A DNA stretch of 64,000 nt from Pseudomonas leptonychotis (GCF_004920405.1 NZ_RFLV01000003.1:1-64000), one strand, 5' to 3'; positions 37,212 through 48,117 are shown, counted from the first letter of the stretch. Translations and numbers: made by a program. Notes: generated from the sequence alone by a model not told the origin.

Positions 37212-37331
37212 GGCAGGCTCAGTTAAAGGTTCTGGTATTGCGCAGATACATCGCCGGGTAGCAGCCGCTCCCGGCGGTTTGCTGCTTTCCCCCATCCAGG
37301 GGGCACAGCTGGCGCCTAGAACAAACGCTGA

Positions 37332-40300
37332 CTAGGTCAGGCGCAAATCCAGGGTCATGGGCAGTTCATTATTATTGATCGGCGCCAGCGCCGGACGTTT
37401 GCCCGGGCTATGGCCCAGGCGGAAAAAGCGCGCCAGACGCCGGCTTTCGGCCTCGTAGGCATTCACCGGCAGGCTGTCGTAATTACGTCCGCCAGGGTGG
37501 GCGACATGGTACTGACAACCGCCGAGGGAACGACTCATCCAGCTATCGACCAGATCGAACACCAGCGGCGCATGCACCTCAATAGTTGGGTGCAGGCAGT
37601 TGGCCGGTTGCCAGGCGCGAAAACGCACCCCGCCAACAAACTCGCCGACCTTACCGGTGGGCCGCAGCGGCACCGGCACACCGTTGCAGGTCAGCACATA
37701 GCGATCCGCTGGCAGGCCGCTGAGTTTGACCTGCATGCGTTCCAGCGAGGAATCGACATAGCGCACCGTACCGCCACCGCCGTTCTCTTCGCCCAGCACA
37801 TGCCACGGCTCCAGCGCCTGACGCAGCTCCAGCTCGATACCCTTGACGTTGAAGTCGCCTGATTTGGGAAAGCGGAACTCAAAATGTGGGGCAAACCATT
37901 CGCTACGCAGGCGATAGCCGCACGCGTCCAGCTCTTGCAGCACATCGGCGAAGTCCTGCTCGATAAAGTGCGGCAGCAGAAAACGGTCATGCAGCTCCGT
38001 GCCCCAACGCACCAAGCGCGCCGGTTTGTAAGGCTCACGCCAGAAGCGCGCAACCAACGCCCGAATCAGCAACTGCTGGGCCAGGCTCATCTGTGCATGG
38101 GGCGGCATCTCGAAGGCGCGCAGCTCCAGCAGGCCGAGGCGCCCGGAGGCTGAATCCGGCGAATACAGTTTGTCGATGCAGAACTCAGCGCGGTGAGTAT
38201 TACCGGTTACATCCACCAGCAGGTTGCGCAGCAGACGGTCGACCAGCCAAGGCTGGCAGTCGCGCCCTGGCTCGGGCATTTGCGCAAAGGCGATTTCCAG
38301 CTCATACAGCGCATCGTTGCGCGCTTCATCGATACGCGGCGCCTGGGAGGTGGGGCCGATAAACAGCCCGCTGAACAGGTAGGACAGTGACGGGTGGTTA
38401 TGCCAGTAACTGATCAGGCTGCGCAGCAGGTCGGGCCGGCGCAGGAATGGCGAGTCCGCCGAGGTCGCACCGCCGAGGACAAAGTGGTTACCGCCGCCGG
38501 TGCCGGTGTGGCGGCCGTCGATCATAAATTTCTCGCTACTCAGCCGGCACTCACGCGCCTGCTCATAGAGAAACTCCGTGCGCTCGACCAGTTCACTCCA
38601 ACTGGCCGCCGGATGGATATTCACCTCGATCACACCCGGATCCGGGGTCACCCGGAAGAACTGCAGGCGCGGGTCCTGCGGCGGCTCGTAGCCCTCCAAC
38701 AGCACCGGGCATTTCAGCTCGGCGGCCGTGGCCTCAATCGCCGCCACCAGCTCCAGATAATCTTCCAAACGCACCAGCGGCGGCATAAACAGGTACAACC
38801 TGCCATCCCGCGCTTCGGCGCATAGTGCGGTACGCACCACGGCGGCGGCCGACTGACCGAGCAGCGGACGCTTGGCCGCACCATTGGAACTGCCCGGCCA
38901 AACGCCACGCAGCTGCGGTTTGATCTGAGAGGCCGCTGGCAGCGGGGCGAAGCTCTGAGTCGGATCTTCCGGCGTCACATAGGGATAATCGGCCTCGCTG
39001 ACCCAAGGCTGCGAATCCAGCGGCAGGCGATAGCCCATGGCCGAATCACCCGGCACCAGCCGGCAATGTTGATCGCGCAGAAACCAGCTGCCGCTCTGCC
39101 AGCCCTGCTGCTTAGCATTGCGCGCCAAGGGCAGAATATGCCCGACCACCTTATCCAGCCCTTGCTCGAAAACCTTGCGCAGGCGCTCGCGCTCCAACGC
39201 GTCTGCCAGGCGCGAGTCTTCGGCCGTGACGTTGATCGGCAACTTACGTTCGCGCCACAGGTAATAAAAACGGTCCTCATAGGCCGGCACGCAGCACTTG
39301 CCATCAACCCCCAAACGCTCGGCCAGCACACCAAGAAAGTCGGCGGCCTGGGCCGCATTAACGCCGTAGTCCTGCTGCTCATCGGCATACAACGCCGGGT
39401 TCTGCCAGATCGGCTCGCCGTCACGGCGCCAGTAAGCATTCAGCGACCAGCGCGGCAGCTGCTCGCCGGGGTACCACTTGCCCTGACCGAAATGCACCAG
39501 CGCCTCGGGCGCATAGTGGTCACGCAGGCGATGGAACAGATCAGTGGCCAAGCGGCGTTTGTTCGGCCCCAGAGCAGCGGTATTCCACTCGGGATCATCG
39601 GGGTAATCCAGGGCGACGAAGGTCGGTTCGCCGCCCATGGTCAGGCGCACATCCTGGGTTTGCAGATCGGTGTCGATCTTCTCACCAAGAGCAACAATCG
39701 CCTGCCACTGCTCATCGCTGTAGGGCTTGCTGACCCGCGGCGCTTCCCAAATGCGCTCGACCCACATCTCGTGGCTGAACTCGCATTCGCTTTCATCCAC
39801 GCCGCCGCTGATTGGCGCCGCCGAAGATGGCTCTGGGCTGCAAGCCAGTGGAATATGGCCCTCGCCGGCGAACAGGCCGCTGGTAGGATCAAGGCCGATC
39901 CAGCCGGCCCCCGGCAGATACACTTCGCACCAGGCGTGCAAGTCAGTGAAGTCCACCTCGGTGCCGGACGGGCCGTCGAGGGATTTCACATCCGCCTTGA
40001 GCTGGATCAGATAGCCGGACACAAAACGCGCAGCCAGCCCGAGGTGACGGAACAACTGCACCAGCAGCCAGGCCGAGTCGCGGCATGAGCCGGAGCCTTT
40101 TTGCAGGGACTCTTCAGGAGTCTGCACACCCGGTTCCAGACGGATCAGGTAACTGATGTCAGTCGACAGACGCTGATTCAACGCCACCAAAAAGTCCACG
40201 CTCGGCGTCGGTGTAAGCTCGATACTGGCCAGGTACTTGGCGAACAGCGCCTCCGCCGGCAGCTTCACCAGATAGGGTGCCAGCTCCAGCTGCTCACCCT

Positions 40301-40622
40301 CGGTGTAGGCGAACGGGATTTTCTCGGCGTAGGGTTCGAGGAAGAAGTCGAAGGGGTTGAACACCGCCATTTCGGCGACCAGATCAACTTCGACCTTGAG
40401 TTCACGGGTCTTCTCCGGAAACACCAGGCGCGCCAGGTAATTGCCCTGGGGGTCTTGTTGCCAATTGATAAAGTGCTCAGCCGGCTCGACCTTCAAGGCA
40501 TAGGACAACACCCGGGTACGACTATGGGGCGCAGGGCGCAGGCGCACGACCTGCGGGCCAAGGTTGACGGCGCGGTCGTAGCGGTAGTGGCTGATATGGT
40601 GCAAGGCGATATGGATCGACAC
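37332..40622 (-). CDS. Large DUF2126/transglutaminase protein
   Basis: A 1096-residue protein. N-terminal transglutaminase-like beta domain (ALHHISHYRYDRAV), then the Cys-His-Asp core (GSGSCRDSAWLLVQL; FTDLHAWCEVYLPGAGWIGLDPTSG). From about 350 it is a DUF2126 domain (MGGEPTFVALDYPDDPEWNTAALGPNKR; RPDLLRSLISYWHNHPSLSYLFSGLFIGPTSQAPR), which I recall as related to carboxylate-amine ligases; a Glu/His-rich core is visible. The start is a GTG at 40622 with AGGAGG 5 bases upstream. First gene of the three-gene cluster. Confidence 0.88.
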   Translation of the reverse strand: MSIHIALHHISHYRYDRAVNLGPQVVRLRPAPHSRTRVLSYALKVEPAEHFINWQQDPQGNYLARLVFPEKTRELKVEVDLVAEMAVFNPFDFFLEPYAEKIPFAYTEGEQLELAPYLVKLPAEALFAKYLASIELTPTPSVDFLVALNQRLSTDISYLIRLEPGVQTPEESLQKGSGSCRDSAWLLVQLFRHLGLAARFVSGYLIQLKADVKSLDGPSGTEVDFTDLHAWCEVYLPGAGWIGLDPTSGLFAGEGHIPLACSPEPSSAAPISGGVDESECEFSHEMWVERIWEAPRVSKPYSDEQWQAIVALGEKIDTDLQTQDVRLTMGGEPTFVALDYPDDPEWNTAALGPNKRRLATDLFHRLRDHYAPEALVHFGQGKWYPGEQLPRWSLNAYWRRDGEPIWQNPALYADEQQDYGVNAAQAADFLGVLAERLGVDGKCCVPAYEDRFYYLWRERKLPINVTAEDSRLADALERERLRKVFEQGLDKVVGHILPLARNAKQQGWQSGSWFLRDQHCRLVPGDSAMGYRLPLDSQPWVSEADYPYVTPEDPTQSFAPLPAASQIKPQLRGVWPGSSNGAAKRPLLGQSAAAVVRTALCAEARDGRLYLFMPPLVRLEDYLELVAAIEATAAELKCPVLLEGYEPPQDPRLQFFRVTPDPGVIEVNIHPAASWSELVERTEFLYEQARECRLSSEKFMIDGRHTGTGGGNHFVLGGATSADSPFLRRPDLLRSLISYWHNHPSLSYLFSGLFIGPTSQAPRIDEARNDALYELEIAFAQMPEPGRDCQPWLVDRLLRNLLVDVTGNTHRAEFCIDKLYSPDSASGRLGLLELRAFEMPPHAQMSLAQQLLIRALVARFWREPYKPARLVRWGTELHDRFLLPHFIEQDFADVLQELDACGYRLRSEWFAPHFEFRFPKSGDFNVKGIELELRQALEPWHVLGEENGGGGTVRYVDSSLERMQVKLSGLPADRYVLTCNGVPVPLRPTGKVGEFVGGVRFRAWQPANCLHPTIEVHAPLVFDLVDSWMSRSLGGCQYHVAHPGGRNYDSLPVNAYEAESRRLARFFRLGHSPGKRPALAPINNNELPMTLDLRLT

Positions 40623-40811
40623 AGCGGCCTCCTGCAAACCTGGGCGATAACCCAGTAGCGCAAGACTTATGCCAGTGGCCCAGGCCACAGCCAGCGCGGC
40701 CTGCCGCCACCGCTGCATAGCAGCACGCACCACAACAGCGCCTGCCACGCCCCGCCCCTAGCGCCGCGCACGAAAAAAGGTCGCGCTTCGCTCAATTTTG
40801 CAGGTCAACTT

Positions 40812-40880
40812 TGTGGGAGGCGCTTTAGCGGCGTTCAACTCTAACGGTGAATAAATGCCGCGGCTAAAGCCCCTCCCACA
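40812..40880. repeat. REP-like palindrome
   Basis: The left arm TGTGGGAGGCGCTTTAGCGG (40812-40831) and right arm CGGCTAAAGCCCCTCCCACA (40861-40880) pair with few mismatches around a short A/T-rich loop. This TGTGGGAG-GGCTTTAGC pattern is the common pseudomonad intergenic REP type. It sits between two minus-strand genes and may act as a terminator or an mRNA stabiliser. Confidence 0.7.
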
Positions 40881-40913
40881 AGCCCCATGCAAAACCACCT
40901 AGCCAATGATGGT

Positions 40914-42026
40914 TCAGCAATCCCCTGGCAGGCTGGCAATCCAGCGCTGCAGCACCTCAACGCCTTCGGCGTGCACAGTGGAACGCCCCAGCTCCGGCAT
41001 CATAATGCTCGGGTCGACACTTTCCAGCCGATACATCAATACCGAGCTATCCGGCTGACCGGGGTGGATGTCCACCAGCCGATCACCCGAGCCCTTGCCC
41101 GCCGCCACCGGTTGTTTGCATAAGCCGTAACCAATACCAATGGCCGTCGCCGGATCAAGCGTCAGCCCCGAGGTGCGGCCCGGCCCTTTGGCGTTGTGGC
41201 AGTGGCTGCAGTTGGCATCCAGGTAACTGCGCGCCTGCTGCTCCAGGCTTTCGCCACTGCGTGGGGTCGGCCATAAAGCGTTCTGCGGCACGCCCTGCAA
41301 ATCGGCAGGCAACGCCTGCAGACGACCCTGTTGCTGCCAGTGCTGCAACTGGTTATGCGTGCCATCGGCGTAAGCGAAGTCCTTGTTCAAATGACGCGCC
41401 TTCGGGCCTAGCGGGTTGATACCTTGCCCTGCGCGCTCTTCATGACAACCTGCGCACTGGTTGGCATCGGGCACCTGGTAGCTCACGGCCTGGGTCTGCC
41501 CCTTAGCATCCAGCAGGCTCAGCTCGCGGCTGTCGCCCGCCCACTCCAGATGCGCCTCTTGTTGCTGCGCATCCCACACATAAGGCAGCGCCACCCAACC
41601 GTCCTGCTGCTTGAGCAGGATACGTGTCTCGATCAACTGCACCCGCGCCAACTGCAGGCCACGCTGCGGGTCGCGATCATCCTGCTCGTTTAGTAGCAGG
41701 CGGCCCTGGGCATCCTTGGGGTAGTAGAAGGTTTTGCTCAGCACAGTGCCTACGGGGTAATCGAAATGCGCCTCGGCGTAGCTCGCCGCCGTGCCTGCCG
41801 GCATCCACACGCTGCGCAGCTTGTGCGCGTAGTCGGTAAACAACGGGGTATTCAGATCATAAGGCAGCGCTTCGGCAATCGGCGCGATAAAGCCATCGGC
41901 GCGCTGCAACATGCCCCAGCCACTGAGCTTTTCCGGGTAGTTGTCGCCGTCCGGCATATACAGCGGCGCCTGCGGCTGTTCACAGCCGGCGAGGAGCAGC
42001 AACACACCTAAAAGCAGCCTGCGCAT
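40914..42026 (-). CDS. SO_2930-type dihaem cytochrome c lipoprotein
   Basis: A 370-residue lipoprotein (lipobox LLAGC, Cys15) with two CxxCH haem sites: CAGCHEE (about residue 193) and CSHCHN (about 273). The N-terminal half has no haem (YMPDGDNYPEKLSGWGML...). Matches the SO_2930/HNE_0200 family, which I recall being encoded next to a beta-helix lipoprotein, as here. Electron donor, acceptor and substrate are unknown. Its ATG overlaps the stop of the beta-helix gene (TGATG). Confidence 0.85.
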   Translation of the reverse strand: MRRLLLGVLLLLAGCEQPQAPLYMPDGDNYPEKLSGWGMLQRADGFIAPIAEALPYDLNTPLFTDYAHKLRSVWMPAGTAASYAEAHFDYPVGTVLSKTFYYPKDAQGRLLLNEQDDRDPQRGLQLARVQLIETRILLKQQDGWVALPYVWDAQQQEAHLEWAGDSRELSLLDAKGQTQAVSYQVPDANQCAGCHEERAGQGINPLGPKARHLNKDFAYADGTHNQLQHWQQQGRLQALPADLQGVPQNALWPTPRSGESLEQQARSYLDANCSHCHNAKGPGRTSGLTLDPATAIGIGYGLCKQPVAAGKGSGDRLVDIHPGQPDSSVLMYRLESVDPSIMMPELGRSTVHAEGVEVLQRWIASLPGDC

Positions 42027-43264
42027 CAGGCCCCCTGACCGGCTTCGGCCGAGGCCAATTTAACTGCCGGCAGCGGCGGCAAGCTGCAACGATAGTCGGC
42101 CATCTCAGTGCTGATGTTCTGGTAGTTGTTCGGTCCGTCGACATTGATCATGCCGGCCTCGCCGTTGTTGATGCAGATCGCCCGGTCGGCGGGCAGCTTG
42201 CCGCCCACCAGAATGTCGAGGTTGATGTAGCCGTCCCAGAGAATATCCGGCAGGCGGCCACTCAAGCCAAACTGGCTGATTTTCAGGGCTTTCAGCTCAA
42301 GATGATCAGGGCTGTCACCGGCCGGACCGAAGCGGTTGCCGTGGATATGAATACCTTCGGGGTAAGGGTCAAAGCCCTCGGCGGTGGAGAGATCGGTATA
42401 ACCGGTGCTGAAGTAACTGCTGATGATCACATTGGCGGTCTTGTGCTCGCCGATATCGTTGTCGAACACCTCGACATCATCATTGGAGTTGATTACCACG
42501 CCGGAACCGGCCGGCACACTGGCCACCGGTGTGCCCTTGTGGCCGAAGTTCTTGTGGTTGTTGCCTTCGATTTTGTTGCGGAACACCCGCGTAACCCGGC
42601 CGGCCTGCGGCAGGTTGGGCATGTTGAATACCAATATGCCCCCGGTATTGCCGGTGGCCACGTTGTCATAAACGTCAGCACCAATGGTGTTCTCGATCTC
42701 GATGCCGGCAACGTTGCGCTCGGCGCGGCTGTTGCGTACCACCACATTGCGCGACTGGCCAACATAGATGCCGGCGTCCGATGCGCCGATGGCCACCGCG
42801 CCGTCAATCAGGGTGTTCTCGGTTTGCACCGGGTAGATGCCGTACGCACCGTTCTCGGTGGCCGGCCCGTTGGTCCATTCGGTGCGCACGCGACGAATGA
42901 TGATGTTTTTGCCGCCCACTACTTTCAGCGAATCTCCCTTGGTGTCTTCGAAGGCAATGTCTTCAATGGTGAAGTCCGATGCATCTACCAGCAAACCTTC
43001 GGCACCGGATTTTTGTCCCTTGAAGCTGAGGATGGTCTTATCCATGCCCGCGCCCTTGATGGTCACGCCGCTGACCTTGAGGCTCAGGCTGCGATCAAGC
43101 TGGTAGGTGCCGGCCGGAATTTCAATCACGCTGCCAGGCTTGGCCTTGATCAGCTGGGTTTGCAGGTCTTTCTGAAAATCCAGGTTGGCCACCGGGGCCG
43201 GTTCTTCACCGCAGGCGGCCAGCAATAGGGGCAGAGCAAGTATGGAAAGCGGGGCAAGGCGCAT
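42026..43264 (-). CDS. Parallel beta-helix repeat lipoprotein
   Basis: A 412-residue lipoprotein (lipobox LAAC, Cys18). Repeated beta-helix rungs run from about 60 to 340 (IKGAGMDKTILSF; NVVVRNSRAERNVAGIEIEN; VYDNVATGNTGGILVFN), as in carbohydrate-active or NosD-like beta-helix proteins. The family is the conserved partner of the dihaem cytochrome downstream, so the two probably act on the same envelope substrate. The ATG at 43264 has GGAG upstream. Confidence 0.85.
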   Translation of the reverse strand: MRLAPLSILALPLLLAACGEEPAPVANLDFQKDLQTQLIKAKPGSVIEIPAGTYQLDRSLSLKVSGVTIKGAGMDKTILSFKGQKSGAEGLLVDASDFTIEDIAFEDTKGDSLKVVGGKNIIIRRVRTEWTNGPATENGAYGIYPVQTENTLIDGAVAIGASDAGIYVGQSRNVVVRNSRAERNVAGIEIENTIGADVYDNVATGNTGGILVFNMPNLPQAGRVTRVFRNKIEGNNHKNFGHKGTPVASVPAGSGVVINSNDDVEVFDNDIGEHKTANVIISSYFSTGYTDLSTAEGFDPYPEGIHIHGNRFGPAGDSPDHLELKALKISQFGLSGRLPDILWDGYINLDILVGGKLPADRAICINNGEAGMINVDGPNNYQNISTEMADYRCSLPPLPAVKLASAEAGQGA

Positions 43265-43428
43265 GGCAATCTCCAGCGTTATTTTTATTAACTGGAACGA
43301 TAGTACCAACTAATAAGAAAAAACCAAACACCCTACGAAAGCTGCTTGGCTGGCCCGCCCAACAGCTGACCTACGCAGAGCGCCACGCATCCGTTACCAT
43401 CGCCGGCAATTAAGCGAAGAGATGCGGC

Positions 43429-43605
43429 ATGTATATCTATCGATTGGTGCTGATCCTGGTGGTGGGGATCTACCTGTTCTCCCCGGCCATCATGGACTGG
43501 TGGATCGACCCCAACGGGGCCTGGTACCGCCCTTATCTGCTGTGGCTGATTCTGATCGTCGTGACCTTTATTCTGCAGAGCCAGCAAGATGCCGATGAAC
43601 TCTGA
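43429..43605 (+). CDS. cbrX: Small membrane protein upstream of cbrA
   Basis: A 58-residue protein with two hydrophobic segments (about 4-20 and 36-50: LLWLILIVVTFILQ) and a Trp/Asp-rich linker (MDWWIDPNGAWYRPY). It starts 5 codons after GAAGAG and ends 53 bases before cbrA. It matches the CbrX small protein known upstream of cbrAB in pseudomonads, which influences cbrA expression. Too short to appear in a default ORF scan. Confidence 0.8.
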   Translation: MYIYRLVLILVVGIYLFSPAIMDWWIDPNGAWYRPYLLWLILIVVTFILQSQQDADEL

Positions 43606-43658
43606 ACCCCTGCGGCGAATGTTGATGCTGCCTTTCATTTACTCGCCGAGCCAACCTA

Positions 43659-46613
43659 ATGCTGACGAGCTTTAGCCTGAGCCAGCTGATCCTGATCAGC
43701 GCCGCCTACCTTCTTATTCTGTTCGGCGTGGCCTGGATCAGTGAGCACGGCCTGATTCCGCGTTGGGTGATCCGCCACCCGCTGACCTACACCCTGTCAC
43801 TCGGCGTATACGCCAGCGCCTGGGCCTTCTACGGCACGGTGGGCCTGGCCTACCAGTATGGTTACGGCTTCCTCGCCAGTTACTTGGGGGTGTCTGGGGC
43901 CTTTCTGCTGGCACCGGTGCTGCTCTATCCAATTCTGAAAATCACCCGCACCTACCAGCTGTCATCCCTGGCTGACCTGTTTGCCTTCCGCTTCCGCAGC
44001 ACCTGGGCCGGCGCCCTGACCACGGTATTTATGCTGGTCGGCGTGCTGCCATTGCTGGCCCTGCAAATTCAGGCGGTGGCCGACTCCATCGGTATTCTCA
44101 CCCGCGAGCCGGTACAGGAACGTGTTGCTCTGGCTTACTGCGGGCTGATCATCCTGTTCACCATTCTGTTTGGCGCCCGCCATATCGCCACCCGTGAGAA
44201 GCACGAAGGCCTGGTGTTCGCCATTGCCTTCGAGTCGGTGGTCAAGCTGGTGGCAATCAGCATTATCGGCCTGTATGCCTTGTACGGCGTATTCGACGGC
44301 CCGCAGGACCTGCAGTCCTGGCTGGTGCAGAACCAATCTTCGCTGACCAGCCTGCATACGCCCTTGCAGGAAGGCCCGTGGCGCACGCTGCTGCTGGTGT
44401 TCTTCGCCTCGGCCATCGTCATGCCGCACATGTACCACATGACCTTCACCGAAAACCTCAACCCGCGTGCCATGGTCAGTGCCAGTTGGGGCCTGCCACT
44501 GTTCCTGCTGTTGATGAGCCTGGCGGTGCCGCTGATTCTCTGGGCCGGGCTGAAGCTGGGGGCCACCACCAACCCGGAATACTTCACCCTCGGCGTGGGC
44601 ATCGCCGTGAATAGCCAGACCCTGGCGCTGATCGCCTATGTCGGCGGGCTGTCGGCCTCCAGCGGGCTGATTATCGTCACCACGTTGGCGCTGTCCGGCA
44701 TGCTGCTCAACCACATCGTGCTGCCGCTGTACCAGCCGCCCTCGGAAGGCAATATCTACCGCTGGCTGAAGTGGACCCGCCGCGCCCTTATCTTGCTGGT
44801 CATCATGGCCGGTTACGGCTTCTACCTATTACTGGGTGCCGAACAGGACCTGGCCAACCTGGGCATCGTCGCTTTCGTCGCCACCCTGCAGTTCCTGCCC
44901 GGCGTACTCTCGGTGCTGTATTGGCCGACCGCCAACCGCAAAGGCTTTATCGCTGGGCTATTGGCCGGCATCGGTGTGTGGATAGTGAGCATGCTGTTGC
45001 CGATGCTCGGGAATCTGCAAGGGTTGTACCTGCCTTGGTTCAACGTCATCTATGTACTGGACGACAGCAGCTGGCACATGGCGGCCATCGGCTCGCTGGC
45101 GGCTAACGTACTGATGTTCACCTTGGTATCACTGTTCACCGAAGCCAGCCCGGAAGAGAAAAGCGCGGCCGAAGCCTGCGCCGTGGACAACGTGCGTCGT
45201 CCGCAACGGCGTGAATTGTTGGCGAACTCGCCGCAAGAGTTTGCCGCGCAACTGGCCAAACCCTTGGGTGCAAAAACCGCACAGCACGAGATCGAACAGG
45301 CGCTGCGCGATCTGCATCTGCCATTCGATGAAGGTCGCCCCTACGCCCTGCGCCGCCTGCGTGACCGCATCGAAGCCAACCTTTCAGGACTGATGGGCCC
45401 CAGCGTGGCCCAGGACATAGTCGAAACCTTTCTGCCCTTTAAGGCGGGCAGCGAAACCTATGTCACCGAGGACATCCACTTTATCGAAAACCGCCTTGAG
45501 GACTACCACTCGCGCCTCACGGGCCTGGCCGCCGAACTCGACACCTTGCGCCGTTACCACCGGCAAACGTTGCAAGAGCTTCCCATGGGCGTCTGCTCGC
45601 TGGCCAAGGACCAGGAAGTTCTGATGTGGAACAAAGCCATGGAAGACCTCACCGAGATCCCTGCCCAACGCGTTGTCGGCTCACGCCTGAGCACCCTGGC
45701 CGAACCATGGCGGGCCCTGTTGCAACACTTTATCGAACTGCCGGACGAGCACTTGCATAAACAGCGTCTGGCCCTCGACGGCCAGACTCGCTGGCTGAAC
45801 CTGCACAAAGCGGCCATCGACGAACCTCTGGCACCCGGTAACAGTGGCCTGGTACTGCTGGTTGAAGACCTCACCGACACCCAAATGCTGGAAGACAAGC
45901 TGGTGCATTCCGAACGCCTGGCCTCTATCGGCCGTCTCGCCGCAGGCGTCGCCCACGAAATCGGCAACCCGATCACCGGCATCGCCTGCCTGGCGCAAAA
46001 CCTGCGCGAGGAGCGCGAAGGCGACAGCGAACTGACCGAAATCAGCGAGCAGATCATCGAACAGACCAAACGTGTGTCGCGCATCGTCCAGTCGCTGATG
46101 AGCTTCGCCCACTCCGGCAGTCATCAGAACAGCGAAGAACCCGTCTGCCTGGCCCAAGTCGCGCAAGACGCTATCGCCCTGCTGGACCTCAACCGGCGCA
46201 GTGTCGAGGTGCAGTTTTTCAACCTCTGCGACTCCGACCATTGGGTAGTCGGTGATCCGCAGCGGCTGGCCCAAGTGCTGATCAACCTGCTGTCCAACGC
46301 CCGCGACGCCTCACCGCCGGGCAGCGCGATACGGGTTAAAAGCGAGGTGTTCGAACACACCATCGACCTGATCGTTGAGGACGAAGGCACCGGCATTCCT
46401 AAGGCAATCATCGACCGCCTGTTCGAGCCCTTCTTCACCACTAAAGACCCAGGCAAAGGTACGGGACTGGGCCTTGCACTGGTCTATTCGATCGTGGAAG
46501 AGCATTATGGACAGATAACAATCGACAGCCCGGCTGACCCCGAGCTTCAACGCGGCACCCGCATCCGGGTCAGCCTGCCGAGGCATGTCGAGGCGACGTC
46601 CCTAGCGACTTAA
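43659..46613 (+). CDS. cbrA: Sensor kinase CbrA with sodium/solute-symporter domain
   Basis: A 984-residue sensor. The N-terminal half (about 1-500) is an SSS-type transporter (12-13 TM helices, [23 protein letters not shown] at the start). A soluble part includes a STAC-like and PAS region ([21 protein letters not shown]) and the HisKA motif [20 protein letters not shown] (His about 766). The ATPase domain has [10 protein letters not shown] (N box), DEGTGIPK and GTGLGLAL. CbrA/CbrB sense carbon-nitrogen balance and histidine-type substrates. An 18-codon frame in another register (43619-43675) overlaps its start. Confidence 0.95.
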   Translation: MLTSFSLSQLILISAAYLLILFGVAWISEHGLIPRWVIRHPLTYTLSLGVYASAWAFYGTVGLAYQYGYGFLASYLGVSGAFLLAPVLLYPILKITRTYQLSSLADLFAFRFRSTWAGALTTVFMLVGVLPLLALQIQAVADSIGILTREPVQERVALAYCGLIILFTILFGARHIATREKHEGLVFAIAFESVVKLVAISIIGLYALYGVFDGPQDLQSWLVQNQSSLTSLHTPLQEGPWRTLLLVFFASAIVMPHMYHMTFTENLNPRAMVSASWGLPLFLLLMSLAVPLILWAGLKLGATTNPEYFTLGVGIAVNSQTLALIAYVGGLSASSGLIIVTTLALSGMLLNHIVLPLYQPPSEGNIYRWLKWTRRALILLVIMAGYGFYLLLGAEQDLANLGIVAFVATLQFLPGVLSVLYWPTANRKGFIAGLLAGIGVWIVSMLLPMLGNLQGLYLPWFNVIYVLDDSSWHMAAIGSLAANVLMFTLVSLFTEASPEEKSAAEACAVDNVRRPQRRELLANSPQEFAAQLAKPLGAKTAQHEIEQALRDLHLPFDEGRPYALRRLRDRIEANLSGLMGPSVAQDIVETFLPFKAGSETYVTEDIHFIENRLEDYHSRLTGLAAELDTLRRYHRQTLQELPMGVCSLAKDQEVLMWNKAMEDLTEIPAQRVVGSRLSTLAEPWRALLQHFIELPDEHLHKQRLALDGQTRWLNLHKAAIDEPLAPGNSGLVLLVEDLTDTQMLEDKLVHSERLASIGRLAAGVAHEIGNPITGIACLAQNLREEREGDSELTEISEQIIEQTKRVSRIVQSLMSFAHSGSHQNSEEPVCLAQVAQDAIALLDLNRRSVEVQFFNLCDSDHWVVGDPQRLAQVLINLLSNARDASPPGSAIRVKSEVFEHTIDLIVEDEGTGIPKAIIDRLFEPFFTTKDPGKGTGLGLALVYSIVEEHYGQITIDSPADPELQRGTRIRVSLPRHVEATSLAT

Positions 46614-46689
46614 ACCAGCTATCAGAGAGCGTGCCTGCAAGGCCAGTTGGCCCAGCGGCATGCCCCGAGACCGTCGAGAGACCAAATTA

Positions 46690-48117
46690 ATGCCTCATAT
46701 TTTGATCGTCGAAGACGAAACCATTATCCGTTCTGCCCTGCGCCGCCTACTGGAACGCAACCAGTACGAAGTCAGCGAAGCCGGCTCGGTGCAAGAAGCT
46801 CAAGAACGCTTCAGCATTCCCAGCTTCGACCTGATTGTCAGCGATTTGCGCCTGCCTGGCGCACCCGGCACCGAGCTGATCAAGCTCGGCCAGGGCACGC
46901 CGGTGCTGATCATGACCAGCTACGCCAGCCTGCGCTCAGCCGTCGACTCGATGAAGATGGGCGCGGTCGACTACATCGCCAAACCCTTCGACCACGATGA
47001 AATGCTCCAAGCCGTGGCGCGTATTCTGCGCGATCACCAGCAAGCCAAACACGCACCCGCCCCTGCTGCCGTGAGCTCGAAAGCCGGCAGCGAAAAGGTT
47101 GTGGACAACAGCAATGGCGAAATCGGCATCATCGGCTCCTGCGCTTCCATGCAGGAGATGTACAGCAAGATTCGCAAGGTCGCGCCCACCGACTCCAACG
47201 TACTGATTCAAGGCGAATCCGGCACCGGTAAAGAACTGGTGGCCCGCGCCCTGCACAACCTCTCTCGCCGCGCCAAGGCGCCGTTGATTTCGGTGAACTG
47301 TGCGGCCATCCCCGAATCGCTGATCGAGTCTGAATTGTTCGGCCACGAGAAAGGCGCCTTCACCGGTGCCAGCGCTGGTCGTGCAGGTCTGGTGGAAGCC
47401 GCCGATGGCGGCACCTTGTTCCTCGATGAAATCGGTGAGCTGCCTTTAGAAGCGCAAGCACGCCTGCTGCGCGTGCTGCAGGAAGGTGAAATTCGCCGGG
47501 TGGGCTCGGTGCAATCGCAGAAGGTCGATGTACGCCTGATCGCTGCGACCCACCGCGACCTAAAAAGCTTGTCGAAAATCGGCCAGTTCCGTGAAGACCT
47601 GTATTACCGCCTGCACGTAATCGCACTCAAACTGCCGCCGCTGCGCGAGCGTGGGGCTGACGTGAGCGATATCGCCCGCGCCTTTCTGATTCGCCAGAGC
47701 ACCCGCCAGGGTCGACTCGACATGTGTTTTGCTGCGGACGCCGAACAAGCCATTCGCCATTACCCTTGGCCGGGTAACGTGCGCGAACTGGAGAACGCCA
47801 TCGAGCGCGCGGTGATCCTCTGCGAAGGTAATAGCATCTCGGCCGAGCTGCTGGGCATCGATATCGAATTGGACGACCTTGAAGACGACTTCACTGGCCT
47901 GCCGCCCCACAGCAGCGGCATGGGACATGAGTCGAGCGAGCCAACCGAAGACCTGTCACTGGAAGACTACTTCCAGCACTTCGTGCTGGAGCACCAAGAC
48001 CATATGACCGAGACCGAACTGGCCCGCAAACTCGGTATCAGCCGCAAATGCTTGTGGGAGCGCCGCCAGCGGCTGGGCATCCCACGACGCAAATCTTCGG
48101 GTGCAACCGCGGGCTGA
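46690..48117 (+). CDS. cbrB: NtrC-family sigma-54 response regulator CbrB
   Basis: A 475-residue regulator. Receiver domain with phospho-acceptor Asp52 (VSDLRLPG) and KP-Phe (IAKPFDHDE). Sigma-54-interaction AAA+ domain with Walker A GESGTGKE (about 175), GAFTGA loop (about 222) and Walker [12 protein letters not shown]-terminal Fis-type HTH ([26 protein letters not shown]). It activates crcZ, directly downstream, through a UAS at 48240. ATG at 46690 follows CbrA by 76 bases. Confidence 0.95.
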   Translation: MPHILIVEDETIIRSALRRLLERNQYEVSEAGSVQEAQERFSIPSFDLIVSDLRLPGAPGTELIKLGQGTPVLIMTSYASLRSAVDSMKMGAVDYIAKPFDHDEMLQAVARILRDHQQAKHAPAPAAVSSKAGSEKVVDNSNGEIGIIGSCASMQEMYSKIRKVAPTDSNVLIQGESGTGKELVARALHNLSRRAKAPLISVNCAAIPESLIESELFGHEKGAFTGASAGRAGLVEAADGGTLFLDEIGELPLEAQARLLRVLQEGEIRRVGSVQSQKVDVRLIAATHRDLKSLSKIGQFREDLYYRLHVIALKLPPLRERGADVSDIARAFLIRQSTRQGRLDMCFAADAEQAIRHYPWPGNVRELENAIERAVILCEGNSISAELLGIDIELDDLEDDFTGLPPHSSGMGHESSEPTEDLSLEDYFQHFVLEHQDHMTETELARKLGISRKCLWERRQRLGIPRRKSSGATAG

